47,043 bases of DNA from Acidimicrobiales bacterium (GCA_031292675.1 JARLGQ010000115.1:1-47043); one strand, 5' to 3'; positions 37,033-46,244 are shown, counted from the stretch's first letter. The notes: generated from the letters alone by a model not told the origin. Made by a program: numbers and translations.

Positions 37033-38067
37033 TCACACGGTGATGACGACCTTGCCGCGAGCGTGACCCTCCTGGAAGTACCGGATGGCGGCGGCGGCCT
37101 CGCCGAGCGGGTACGTGCGGTCGACGGCCGGCCTGACGGTCCCCGCTTCGAGGAGTTCCCGGAGAACCGACAGGTCGGCGGAGTTCTCCGACGCGGCGAG
37201 CATGCCGAGCTTCTGGCTCACCAGCGGCGACAGCAGGGTCGCCCGGAGCTGGCGGTCGAATCCACCGAGCCACCGTCCGCCGGTCTCGCCTCCGACGATG
37301 ACGAGCCTCCCACCTGGCGTGAGAGCCCGACGGAGGCGTGCCAACCGGCTGTTGCCGCCGGTGTCGATGATGGCGTCGTAGCGGTGGCCCCCGGCCGCGA
37401 AGTCGTCGCAGGCGTAGTCCAGGACGTGGTCGGCCCCCAGAGCCCTGACCAGCTCCACTTTGCGGGCGCTGCACACCCCGGTCACCTCGGCTCCGAAGCC
37501 CTTGGCGATCTGCACGGCGAAGCTGCCCACTCCCCCGGAGGCCCCGATGACCAGCACCCTCTGCCCGGCTTGGACGCGGGCGCCGTCACGCACGGCCTGC
37601 AAGGCGGTCATTCCCGAGATGGGGACCGCCGCCGCTTGTTCGAAGGAGAGATCCGCCGGCTTGCGGGCGATCCGTCCCGCCCGGGCCCGGGCGAACTGGG
37701 CGAAAGAGCCCTCGCCCGCGCCGTACACCTCGTCGCCGGGCTCGAACCCCGTCACGTCGGTGCCGACTGCCTCCACGATGCCGGCCACACTCCGGCCCGG
37801 GTTGGGTGCCTTGGGCCGGCGGAACCCGAAGCCCATGATCCGCATGAGGTTGGGCAGACCGGTCATCAGGTGCCACGTGCCCCGATCCACACTGGCGGCG
37901 CGCACCCGTAGCAGGACCTCGCCGGGGCCGATCGTGGGCCGGTCGATCTCGGCCAGGCGGAGGACGTCCTCGGGTGCGGCGCCGTATTCGCCCTGGACGA
38001 TGGCCTTCATCGTCTCCGCGCCTGCCGGCGAGGTCTGCGTCGTCGCGTTGAGCGTTGCTTTCTTCAT
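37033..38067 (-). CDS. NAD(P)-dependent alcohol dehydrogenase/quinone oxidoreductase (MDR family)
   Basis: PTIGPGEVLLRVRAASVDRGTWHLMTGLP; RVLVIGASGGVGSFAVQIAKGFGAEVTGVCSARKVELVRALGADHVLDY. Confidence 0.93.
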   Translation of the reverse strand: MKKATLNATTQTSPAGAETMKAIVQGEYGAAPEDVLRLAEIDRPTIGPGEVLLRVRAASVDRGTWHLMTGLPNLMRIMGFGFRRPKAPNPGRSVAGIVEAVGTDVTGFEPGDEVYGAGEGSFAQFARARAGRIARKPADLSFEQAAAVPISGMTALQAVRDGARVQAGQRVLVIGASGGVGSFAVQIAKGFGAEVTGVCSARKVELVRALGADHVLDYACDDFAAGGHRYDAIIDTGGNSRLARLRRALTPGGRLVIVGGETGGRWLGGFDRQLRATLLSPLVSQKLGMLAASENSADLSVLRELLEAGTVRPAVDRTYPLGEAAAAIRYFQEGHARGKVVITV

Positions 38068-38151
38068 GGGGTCTCCGATGGTTGTGTGCTGCGGTGTTCC
38101 GAGAAACGAGGGCATGGCAATCGCCCGGGGCGTGTGGCGCCGGCCGTCACC

Positions 38152-38748
38152 TCAAGCCGCCAGGCTGAAGGGCGGGTATTGGTCGGTGAGGAACCCGACG
38201 TAGGCCTCCACGCGGAGGGCGTAGCGGTAGGCGCTGACGAGGAAGTTCCTGATGCCCTCGGGGTACTCCCCGGTGAAGAGCACGGCGAAGAAGCCGGCGA
38301 GGACGCCCAGACACGACACGATGCACAGCCCGGCCACGACGAAGTACTGGGGAATGGCCAGGAACCACTTGTACAGGGGCTTCCACCGCTCGAGGTTCTC
38401 GGGATAAGTCAGGGCGAGCGACGTGTGGGGCTCCACCCCGTCGTCCTCGGAGGCGAGGTCGAAGTCGAAGGGGGGATAGTCCTCGTGCATGAAGCAGGCG
38501 TAGCTCGTGGCCCGCCACTCGTAGCGGTAGGTCATGACGACGACGTTGAAGAGCGGTCGCGGGATGCGCGCGGTGAAGAGCACGGTGAAGAGGCTGATCA
38601 GGGTCACGACCTGCCGGAGGCTGCGCAGGGCCCAGGCGATCATCAGGTGCGGGATGGCCAGGGCCCACTGCACGACGGGGCGCCACTGGGTGATGTGGCG
38701 GTCGGCGTGGAACTCCAGCTGGAGCGGATAGGGGGCGGACACGGACAC
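38152..38748 (-). CDS. DUF4389-family membrane protein
   Basis: QLEFHADRHITQWRPVVQWALAIPHLMIAW...LFNVVVMTYRYEWRATSYACFMHEDYPPFDF...FAVLFTGEYPEGIRNFLVSAYRYALRVEAYVGFLTDQYPPFSL. Confidence 0.85.
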   Translation of the reverse strand: MSVSAPYPLQLEFHADRHITQWRPVVQWALAIPHLMIAWALRSLRQVVTLISLFTVLFTARIPRPLFNVVVMTYRYEWRATSYACFMHEDYPPFDFDLASEDDGVEPHTSLALTYPENLERWKPLYKWFLAIPQYFVVAGLCIVSCLGVLAGFFAVLFTGEYPEGIRNFLVSAYRYALRVEAYVGFLTDQYPPFSLAA

Positions 38749-38773
38749 GACGGCTCCTTCGGGTTGTGATGGT

Positions 38774-38809
38774 ACTTACGTCGTAAGTAGAGTATGCTTA
38801 CGACGTAAG
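38774..38809. promoter_or_regulatory. two palindromic operator-like sites in the divergent promoter
   Basis: ACTTACGTCGTAAGT (38774-38788) and CTTACGACGTAAG (38797-38809), centres 22 bp apart; minus-strand TTGACA at 38812-38817. Confidence 0.8.
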
Positions 38810-38849
38810 GTTGTCAAGCCCCCGGCAGGAGAGGAGAGGAGAAACGGAA

Positions 38850-39527
38850 ATGGCGCCTCCCCCCAAGACCGCCACGAAGCCCCGGAAGCCTCTGAGCAGA
38901 GACCGGGTGCTGCATGCCGGCGTCGCCTTCGCCGACGAGAGCGGGATCGCCTCGCTCAGCATGCGCCGGCTCGGCGAGGCCCTCGGCGTCGAGGCCATGT
39001 CGCTCTACAACCACGTGGCCAACAAAGACGAGCTCCTCGACGGCATGGTGGACCTGGTGTTCGGCGAGATCGACCTGCCTGCGGGCGGAACCGACTGGAA
39101 GACGGCCATGGGTGAGCGGGCCCGGTCCGCCCGCCAGGCGCTGGGACGCCATCCCTGGGCGATCGCGCTCATGTCGACGCGGACCTCGCCCGGCCCCGCC
39201 ACGCTGCGACACCACGACGCCGTCATCGGAGCCCTCCGGCAGGCGGGGTTCTCGCTGCCGATGGCCGCCCATGCGTTCTCCCTCCTCGACAGCTACATCT
39301 ACGGCTTCGCCCTGCAAGAGGCCACCCTCCCCTTGGGCGAGACCGCGGAGGAGACGGCCGAGGTGGCGAAGATGATGTTGGCGCAGCTGCCCACCGATGC
39401 GTACCCCCACCTCACCGAGTTCAGCGTCGGGCACGTCCTCCAGCCGGGCTACAACTTCGGCGACGAGTTCGCATTCGGGCTCGACCTGATCCTCGACGGC
39501 CTCGAGCGGGCCCGCGACGGGACCTGA
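38850..39527 (+). CDS. TetR/AcrR-family regulator
   Basis: [54 protein letters not shown]; strong SD upstream of ATG 38850. Confidence 0.95.
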   Translation: MAPPPKTATKPRKPLSRDRVLHAGVAFADESGIASLSMRRLGEALGVEAMSLYNHVANKDELLDGMVDLVFGEIDLPAGGTDWKTAMGERARSARQALGRHPWAIALMSTRTSPGPATLRHHDAVIGALRQAGFSLPMAAHAFSLLDSYIYGFALQEATLPLGETAEETAEVAKMMLAQLPTDAYPHLTEFSVGHVLQPGYNFGDEFAFGLDLILDGLERARDGT

Positions 39528-39583
39528 CCGTCGCACCGGGCGGACTCACGCCGGGGAGGGCATCGGCCTTCCCTGATCAAGGG

Positions 39584-41644
39584 TCAGCTGCCGTCTCCGG
39601 TCAGCTCCACCGCAGCCATGTTCCACCGTCCGCTCCGGGGTGCCGGGGCCTTGACCATGACCACCGTTCCGGCTTCGCCCGTCGGCTGGTTGGTGTACTG
39701 GCCCCAGTCGGTCGAGTGGCTGCCCCGGTCGATCCACTGGCCCAGGCGGACCCACCCGGGCGGCACGGTGCGCGCCGTCGTGCCGCCTCCCTCGCCCACC
39801 GCGAACACCAGCGACGTCTCGCTCGTCGTCCTGAGGATGAGGCTGGGCGCCCCGCCGACGCCCGAGGCAGCCGAGGACGCACCGGCGCCGTCGATGCCCT
39901 CCATGGCGATGACCGTGAGCTGTTGGTCGGCGCCCGGTCTCGCCAGGGTGGAAGTGACGGTCGCCCCGGTGAGGACACTCCGGGCCGTGGCGGCCCAGAT
40001 CTCCGCGTCGCCCTGCCCCCTGTCAGCCCGCTTCAGCAACTTCCAGGTGAGTCCGGAACCGGACACGGCCGCGGTCTCCTTGCTGGCTCCCCGAGGTCCG
40101 GCGCTGGCCACGAAGGCGAGCACGGTCTCCCCCGCGGCGGCGGTATGGAACGAGGGGGACGTCACGGTCCCCCGTCCACGGGCTCCCACCTGGACCTGGA
40201 GGACGAAGCACGTCATGGGAGGAGCAGGGTTCGCCACCGTCACGGGCACGTCGGTGGTCGCGCCCTTCGCTCCGCTCGCATTCGTGGCCCGAGCCGACAA
40301 CGTGTGCGGTCCGTCGGGGACTGCTTTGGTGTCCCACTGGACCGCATAGGGCGCGACGGTGACCGGAGCACCGAGGGGCCGCCCGTCCACCATGAACTGG
40401 ACCGATTTCACGGCCACGTTGTCATGGGCGATGGCGGCCACCGGGATCGTGCCCGAGACCGTCTGTTGGGAAGCCGGATTGATCAGCGTCACGTCGGGTG
40501 CGGGATCGCTCGAGCTCAGAAGACGGGCCGGAGCCGAGCTCACCACGTCCACGGTCTTCACGGCCGCGGTTGCCACATGTCCCTCGGAGTCCGTGGCGCG
40601 GGCACTGAGCGTGTGGCTCCCCGGCGACGTGCTCCCGACCGTCCACGAGTACGCGTAGGGCGGGGACTTCGTCGGCGGTCCCAGGGGCTGGCCGTCGAGG
40701 AGGAACTGCACGGAGGCGATCGTGGCCGGTGAGACGGCCTTGGCGGGCGCCCGCAGGTCCACCGAGCCCGAGACCTTCGCCCCACGGTCCGGGCTCGAGA
40801 GCATCACCGCGGGGGCTGCGGTGAAGGGAGTCGTCTGGTCGACCACAGCCACGTCGCCTCCGCTGATCTGGAGCTCTGTGTCCACGACGTTGTTGTGGCG
40901 GTCGCTCTCGGCGAACAGGTGATCCGGGTCCACCGTGGCTTGCAAGACGTAGGTGCCATCGGGCACCCCGGTCAGGTCGATGGGCTGGCCGTTGTCGGTT
41001 TGGTCGTACTCGTCACCCCATCCGACGCTGAGGCCGAGTGGTTTGTTCGGTTTGGTGCAGTTTGATTGGGGTGGCGACGTGTTGTTGGGCGCATTGGGCA
41101 CCCCTCCCACGAAGGCGTCAGCCGTGATGCAGTAATCGGTCTTCGGGCTGGTGGCCACCACCGCGCCGGGCGAACCGTCGCCGTTCATGAGGTTCAGGGT
41201 GAAGCGGGTCAACGGGTATCGGTAATCGCTGGGCGGGTCGAACACGCCCGTCGCGGCCAAATGCACCGTGTAGTCGGGCCTCCACGTGCTGCCGGTGCGG
41301 CTCTTGTAGATCGTCTGGACGAAGGTGGCGGTACCGGTGCGATGGTCGTACCTCGGCTTGATCTGGAACGGACCGGTTCCTGCGTCCCATGTGATGTGGG
41401 TGAACTGGAGCTGTCGATCACCGGTGTCTGGGTTGTCGCCGATGGAGATGTCGCCTGTCGGCACCTGGATCTGCAGGTCGGGCAATGTCACGTGGTAGGC
41501 GCCACGCGACGCACCGGCGGACGTCGCCAGGATGATCGGTGCAGCCACCACCGCCACCGCCACGATCAGCAAGGCTGCGGGACGCGGCATAGGCGAGGAA
41601 CGTGAACGAACGTGCTCACCTGGTGCAGTGATCAACCGAACCAC
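39584..41644 (-). CDS. secreted protein: lysyl-oxidase-like N-terminal region plus bacterial Ig-like modules
   Basis: Signal MPRPAALLIVAVAVVAAPIILATSAGA; GWGDEYDQTDNGQPIDLTGVPDGTYVLQATVDPDHLFAESDRHNNV; VSPATIASVQFLLDGQPLG..PPYAYSWTVGSTSPGSHTLSARATDSEGH (Big_7-like) twice. Confidence 0.75.
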   Translation of the reverse strand: MVRLITAPGEHVRSRSSPMPRPAALLIVAVAVVAAPIILATSAGASRGAYHVTLPDLQIQVPTGDISIGDNPDTGDRQLQFTHITWDAGTGPFQIKPRYDHRTGTATFVQTIYKSRTGSTWRPDYTVHLAATGVFDPPSDYRYPLTRFTLNLMNGDGSPGAVVATSPKTDYCITADAFVGGVPNAPNNTSPPQSNCTKPNKPLGLSVGWGDEYDQTDNGQPIDLTGVPDGTYVLQATVDPDHLFAESDRHNNVVDTELQISGGDVAVVDQTTPFTAAPAVMLSSPDRGAKVSGSVDLRAPAKAVSPATIASVQFLLDGQPLGPPTKSPPYAYSWTVGSTSPGSHTLSARATDSEGHVATAAVKTVDVVSSAPARLLSSSDPAPDVTLINPASQQTVSGTIPVAAIAHDNVAVKSVQFMVDGRPLGAPVTVAPYAVQWDTKAVPDGPHTLSARATNASGAKGATTDVPVTVANPAPPMTCFVLQVQVGARGRGTVTSPSFHTAAAGETVLAFVASAGPRGASKETAAVSGSGLTWKLLKRADRGQGDAEIWAATARSVLTGATVTSTLARPGADQQLTVIAMEGIDGAGASSAASGVGGAPSLILRTTSETSLVFAVGEGGGTTARTVPPGWVRLGQWIDRGSHSTDWGQYTNQPTGEAGTVVMVKAPAPRSGRWNMAAVELTGDGS

Positions 41645-41835
41645 CTCCCTCCCCCCGGGGGGTGGGGGCAGCCTAGCGATCGGCTCCGGTGGCTGCTACC
41701 GAGGTGAGGCCCACCTTCGCCGTCGCCACCTTGGCCCTCATGCGGTCGCTCGCACTCTGCCCCGACGGCCAGTCGTGGGCCCGACTTGCCAGTGCGTCCG
41801 TAGCAGGTCCCGCCAACGGAAGGCGTCGCAAGGGA

Positions 41836-42864
41836 TCATCCACAGCTTTCTGCGTAGCCGGTGGTGCCCGGTTGGTAGGCCTGTCCCGAATTCGCGTTCA
41901 CCATCAGACACGACTCGTCGACGGCGACGAAGGCGTTGGCCGGAACCTGCTTCAGCTGGTCCACCTCGGTCTCCGTCCACCTGGTGTCGGCCGTGCCCTG
42001 GAAGAACCAGTTACTGCCGTTGTCGGCCAGAATCAATCCGTAGGTCTTCATGGTGGTGATCACGGTCTGGCACATGGCCGAGCACTGCGATGCGGGGAGA
42101 CCGAAGCCGGCTGCCAGCCTGAAGCGCGCCCCCATCGGAGGACAATTGGCGTCGTTCTGACCGGCCTCATGGCGCGCCGGCCAGAGGTAGGCCTGTTGCG
42201 TGCACTGGGCCGTGAAGCGGATGGCGTGATTCATCGACCCTGACGACACCTCGTCGTAGTTGACGAGACCGGGGAGGATCGGCAGGCCCGCGGCGTCGGC
42301 GGAAGTCCAGCCTGCCGGGCGAAGAGCGTCCGATCGCAGGGCCCAAATGGCGCCTGATCCGGCTCTCGAACCCTTCTTGCCGTGGTAGTGGGTGGCGAAG
42401 AGCTCGTAGAGCGTGCACGTCGAGGGGTTCACCATGATGGCGTGACGGTCAGAGCCCCCTTCGATCGGCGTCGACCTGGACAGCGGGTACGGGCCCGGGT
42501 CGCTCTCAGACGCATACGTGAACCGCACGGAGACACGAGACTGTGAGGGAGCGACGATCTGCCACGGCAGGCCGTATGGCTTCTTCACCTTCCCGGAGGG
42601 GCCGTAGTCGGGGTGAAGAAACGCCGTCGATGCACCCATCGATGCAAGCCACCTGGCGCTGTTGGCGTTCACGGGGAGGCCCGTGATCGGCGTGTTCCAC
42701 ACGTTGTCGGCGGGGAATGCCGGGCACTGCGTTCCGGGAAGCACGGTTGCCCCGGTTTGTGCGCCCGCCGGTGCCGGAGCGGCCGCAACCACCATCCCGA
42801 CCATGATCGCCATGCCGAGCGCGGCTCGCGCCATGGCTGAAGGCCGTCGCAGGAATTCACTCAT
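41836..42864 (-). CDS. secreted protein of unknown function
   Basis: Start at MSEFLRRPSAMARAALGMAIMVGMVVAAAPAPAGA; PADNVWNTPITGLPVNANSARWLASMGA...; several Cys residues. Confidence 0.7.
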   Translation of the reverse strand: MSEFLRRPSAMARAALGMAIMVGMVVAAAPAPAGAQTGATVLPGTQCPAFPADNVWNTPITGLPVNANSARWLASMGASTAFLHPDYGPSGKVKKPYGLPWQIVAPSQSRVSVRFTYASESDPGPYPLSRSTPIEGGSDRHAIMVNPSTCTLYELFATHYHGKKGSRAGSGAIWALRSDALRPAGWTSADAAGLPILPGLVNYDEVSSGSMNHAIRFTAQCTQQAYLWPARHEAGQNDANCPPMGARFRLAAGFGLPASQCSAMCQTVITTMKTYGLILADNGSNWFFQGTADTRWTETEVDQLKQVPANAFVAVDESCLMVNANSGQAYQPGTTGYAESCG

Positions 42865-42955
42865 CGCCGATCCCCTCGCCGCGCCGATCGTACATTGATC
42901 CGGGATCGTGGGGCTCAGGGACAGGGATTGCCGTCGCAAGGACGGTCCGCCGCCT

Positions 42956-43384
42956 TCAACAGCCGTCCAGGTCCTCCTCGATTCGGAGTCGCAGCCGGGC
43001 GAGGAGGTCGGAGGTCGACACGCCCGGGGAGTAGGGAACGGTCCGGAAGATCCCCATTTCCATTGGAACGCCGTAGAGCTTCGTCGCCATTTCGGCATCG
43101 AAATCGTCCCCGTGCACGACTAGGTCGATTCGGTGGGTCTTCAACCACGCCTCGTGGACCACGAGGGGAGCATCGGGGACCACCTCGTCGACGTAGCGAC
43201 ATCCAGCCACCACTGCCATCCGCTCGGCCATGGTCATGAGCGGACGACGCTTGTAGGACGCGACGGTGCCGTCGGAGTGGATGCCCACCACGAGCGCGTC
43301 CCCGAAGGCACTCGCCTTGCGCAGGAACTCAACGTGACCGGGGTGGAAGAGGTCCGCCACCATGTCCACATAGACCCGGATCAT
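42956..43384 (-). CDS. HxGH cytidylyltransferase (GCT/PCYT2-like)
   Basis: YVDMVADLFHPGHVEFLRKASAFGDALVVGIHSDGTVASYKRRPLMTMAERMAVVAGCRYVDEVVPDAP; PGVSTSDLL. Confidence 0.92.
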   Translation of the reverse strand: MIRVYVDMVADLFHPGHVEFLRKASAFGDALVVGIHSDGTVASYKRRPLMTMAERMAVVAGCRYVDEVVPDAPLVVHEAWLKTHRIDLVVHGDDFDAEMATKLYGVPMEMGIFRTVPYSPGVSTSDLLARLRLRIEEDLDGC

Positions 43385-44448
43385 GATGCGAGAATCGTGA
43401 ACAGATCCTCGATCACCTCCTCGTTCATGTCGGCCCCCATGTTTGCCACCCGGAAGATCTCGGAGCGGAGCTCGTTCTGGCCGTGGTAGATCACGTAGCC
43501 GTGCTCGAGCGCCCTGGAGAACAGGGCATCGGGGTCGCGTCCCGCCAGCCTGAACGACGTCAGGACCCAGGATCGGTGGGGTTCTTCGAGCAGCGGCTCG
43601 AAATGACGGGATCCCGCCGCCCAGACGGCGCCCGACAGCCGGCGATAGCGAGCTGGCCTGTCTTCGGATTCCAAGATGTCAAGGGCGATGTCGAGGGCGA
43701 CCATGGCCTGGACGTTCGGTGTGCTCGGTGTGCTCTCGGCGTACGCGGGCACATCGAGTACCGGGACCGTGGGATGGGAGGGAACGTCCCGCTTCCAGAG
43801 GACCGCAGCAACGCCCGGGAGTGACTCCAGGCACTTGCTGCTGTTGAAGCAGACGACATCGGCGACCCGGTCGACTTCGTGCACACCGAGCGAGCTCACC
43901 GCGTCGACGAACAGACGTGCACCGTGGCGCCGGCAGAGCTGTGCCACGGCGTGCAGTGGATTGAGGATCCCGGTAGTCGTTTCGTGATGGACCATGGCGA
44001 CCCATTCGGGTCCCTGAGCCTCGATTACGCCCTCGAGGGCCTCGAGGTCCAAGGGTGCTCCAATTGCAGAGGAGCACATTGCCACCTTGGTGCCGTCCAA
44101 GCCGGAGAGGGTCCGTTCCAAGCGCCGGCAATAAAGGCCGTTGTCCGCCACCACCACGTTGCCTCGCACGAACGACGTGAGGGCAGCGTCGACCGCGAGG
44201 GTGCCCGAACCATGCATCAGGCTGAGCGCGAACTGACCCGAATCGAATCCCAGGTGGGCCAGGATCCGTGCACGCACCCGCGCCTGGAGCTCTTCGAACT
44301 CGGGTTGGCGGTGGCAGAGCTCGACGTTGAACAGGTTCTCCTTGATGCGAGGGTCGAGATTGACGGGGCCCGGGTTGAAGAGGACCTGTCGGCGCGGCGT
44401 GAACGGCACAGAGTCCTCAGCGACCCACCGCAGCCCGGCCGCCGCCAC
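43381..44448 (-). CDS. class V aminotransferase, 2-aminoethylphosphonate:pyruvate transaminase-like
   Basis: LFNPGPVNLDPRIKENLF; LMHGSGTLAVDAALTSF; WVAMVHHETTTGILNPLHAVAQLCRRHGARLFVDAVSSLG; NSSKCLESLPGVAAVLWK. Confidence 0.87.
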   Translation of the reverse strand: MAAAGLRWVAEDSVPFTPRRQVLFNPGPVNLDPRIKENLFNVELCHRQPEFEELQARVRARILAHLGFDSGQFALSLMHGSGTLAVDAALTSFVRGNVVVADNGLYCRRLERTLSGLDGTKVAMCSSAIGAPLDLEALEGVIEAQGPEWVAMVHHETTTGILNPLHAVAQLCRRHGARLFVDAVSSLGVHEVDRVADVVCFNSSKCLESLPGVAAVLWKRDVPSHPTVPVLDVPAYAESTPSTPNVQAMVALDIALDILESEDRPARYRRLSGAVWAAGSRHFEPLLEEPHRSWVLTSFRLAGRDPDALFSRALEHGYVIYHGQNELRSEIFRVANMGADMNEEVIEDLFTILAS

Positions 44449-44914
44449 CGCTTCGGCTCAACGCATCCCTGATCCGTTGGCTGTTGGCCTGTGCGGTCAG
44501 ACCCACCCGGGGCGCCTTTCCGTCCCTCGAGATCTTGACGATCTCCGTCACGCCGGGATAGGAGCCCTCCAAGGCTGCGCAGGGTTGGCTGCCCACGGAC
44601 TCGTGACATCCGTTGTCAAGGACGTAGTGATAGAGATTTGAAGGTCCATGGTCTCGCAAGGTGTGGGTCGTCCCTAGGCTCATGAGCAGAGAGCCGTCGC
44701 CGTTGATCACGACGACATCACAGGTGGCGTTGAGTGCCATCCCCAAGCCGATGGCGGGAGCCAAGCCCATGCTGCCTTGCATGTAGAACACGTCGTAGTC
44801 GTCACCAGCCTCCGCGAACACCGCCCGGCTGATGTAGCCGGTGGATGCCACGTACACTGAACCTCGCCCGTGACGATCCAGGATCTCTCGGATCGCCTGA
44901 GCCCTGGTCTTCAC
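44417..44914 (-). CDS. phosphonopyruvate decarboxylase-like TPP-binding subunit (C-terminal half)
   Basis: YMQGSMGLAPAIGLGMALNATCDVVVINGDGSLLMSLGTTHTLRDHGPSNLYHYVLDNGCHESVGSQ; GTG start with GGGAGGAGG upstream. Confidence 0.87.
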   Translation of the reverse strand: MKTRAQAIREILDRHGRGSVYVASTGYISRAVFAEAGDDYDVFYMQGSMGLAPAIGLGMALNATCDVVVINGDGSLLMSLGTTHTLRDHGPSNLYHYVLDNGCHESVGSQPCAALEGSYPGVTEIVKISRDGKAPRVGLTAQANSQRIRDALSRSGGGGRAAVGR

Positions 44915-44974
44915 CTCGGCGCCTCCTCCCGAGGACCGCTGTTGGCGGCGGGCAGCAAGGTAGCACGGGCTGAT

Positions 44975-45388
44975 TCATCCCTCATTGTTCTCCCCGGCCA
45001 CGAGGATGAAGTCGTCCCAACCCAGCAACTCGAGCAGGGAGCGGTCGATCTCCCCCATGACGCGGTGTTGCGTGAGGGTATGGCGGTGGCCCACGACCAA
45101 GAGCACATCGATCCCGTACGGGATGCACAGCGACGCCAGGGGGTTGACGGCGTGGCCCAAACCCGCGTTCTGAAGGTAGACGCACGGTTTCGCCCCGGCC
45201 AACGAGGCCCCGGCGGCGATCCCTATCGCTTCGGCCTCCCAGGTCGCCGTCACGTGGCGGTCGGCGGGGAGACGAGACAGATCGGAGATGAACCCCTTGA
45301 GGCCGCTGTCGGGCACCCCGGTGAAGAAGTCATACCCCTGGCCCAGCAGGCTGTCGAGGAGCCCGCTATCGGACGTAACGAGCCTCAT
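44975..45388 (-). CDS. phosphonopyruvate decarboxylase-like subunit (N-terminal half)
   Basis: GYDFFTGVPDSGLKGFISDLSRLPADRHVTATWEAEAIGIAAGASLAGAKPCVYLQNAGLGHAVNPLASL. Confidence 0.88.
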   Translation of the reverse strand: MRLVTSDSGLLDSLLGQGYDFFTGVPDSGLKGFISDLSRLPADRHVTATWEAEAIGIAAGASLAGAKPCVYLQNAGLGHAVNPLASLCIPYGIDVLLVVGHRHTLTQHRVMGEIDRSLLELLGWDDFILVAGENNEG

Positions 45389-46244
45389 TTTCCTTCAGCT
45401 CGTCCACGTAGATGATCCGGAAGATCTCGTCCATGCTGACGACATGATCGTTGCCGTCGGACAGCCGCTTGTTCTTCATCAGCACGCCGAACGTCTCATG
45501 AAGAGCTTTGACGACGGCTCGGATCCCGTAATTGGCGAAGATGATCAACTTGAAGCCGGCACTGTCGAGTGTCTCGTAACTCGTGGTGTTGTATGTGGTC
45601 GGAACGCACACCAGGGGAACGGTCTCGGATCGGTGCCAGGTCTCGGCAAACTCGAGGACGGGCGCAGGATCCTTCTCCTTGTGATGGATCAGGATGCCTT
45701 CGGCTCCTTCTGCCGCATACTCTCTGGCTCTGTCCAATGCCACTTTCATGCCGAGGCCCTTGATCAGGGCCTCGGTACGTGCGATCACAGCGAAACCGGG
45801 GTCCGTTCGCTGTTCCAGCATGGCACTGATCTTCCCGCAGAACGTGCTTGATCTTTCGAGCTCCTCCTGCATGCCGGCGTAGAACGAGCATCGCTTGGGG
45901 AAGATGTTGTCTTCGATGCACATTGCACTCGCGCCCGCCTTTTCGAACTCCCTCACGAGGCGGATCGTGTTGATCGCGTTCCCACCGCCGGCATTGCCGT
46001 CGACGAGGACCGGGATCCTGACGCGGTCGACGATCTTGGAGATGACGTCGACATAGTCCTCGGTGCCGAGTATGTCCGCGTCCGGCAATCGTGCGGCCGC
46101 GTGGACCTCGAAGCTCGAGATCCAGAGCCCGTCCGCCCCCGCTTCCTCGGCGATCTTGGCCCCCATGGCGTTGTGCACGCCCATGAACACTGCGGCATGA
46201 TCTCCATGCAGGAGCTCGAGAACTGTCTTGTCAGGGAAGATCAT
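45366..46244 (-). CDS. PEP-mutase/isocitrate-lyase superfamily enzyme, PEP-phosphomutase-like
   Basis: Full-length PepM-like pattern GLWISSFEVHAAARL...IPVLVDGNAGGGNAINTIRLVREFEKAGASAMCIEDNIFPKRCSF...FAVIARTEALI...VPTTYNTT...VVSMDEIFRIIYVDELKENEARYV. Confidence 0.88.
   Translation of the reverse strand: MIFPDKTVLELLHGDHAAVFMGVHNAMGAKIAEEAGADGLWISSFEVHAAARLPDADILGTEDYVDVISKIVDRVRIPVLVDGNAGGGNAINTIRLVREFEKAGASAMCIEDNIFPKRCSFYAGMQEELERSSTFCGKISAMLEQRTDPGFAVIARTEALIKGLGMKVALDRAREYAAEGAEGILIHHKEKDPAPVLEFAETWHRSETVPLVCVPTTYNTTSYETLDSAGFKLIIFANYGIRAVVKALHETFGVLMKNKRLSDGNDHVVSMDEIFRIIYVDELKENEARYVR

Noticed and set aside
44915-44974. In-frame stop between the two decarboxylase halves as a frameshift or readthrough site
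   Set aside because: The second half has its own strong SD and GTG start; two-subunit organisation is known for related TPP decarboxylases.
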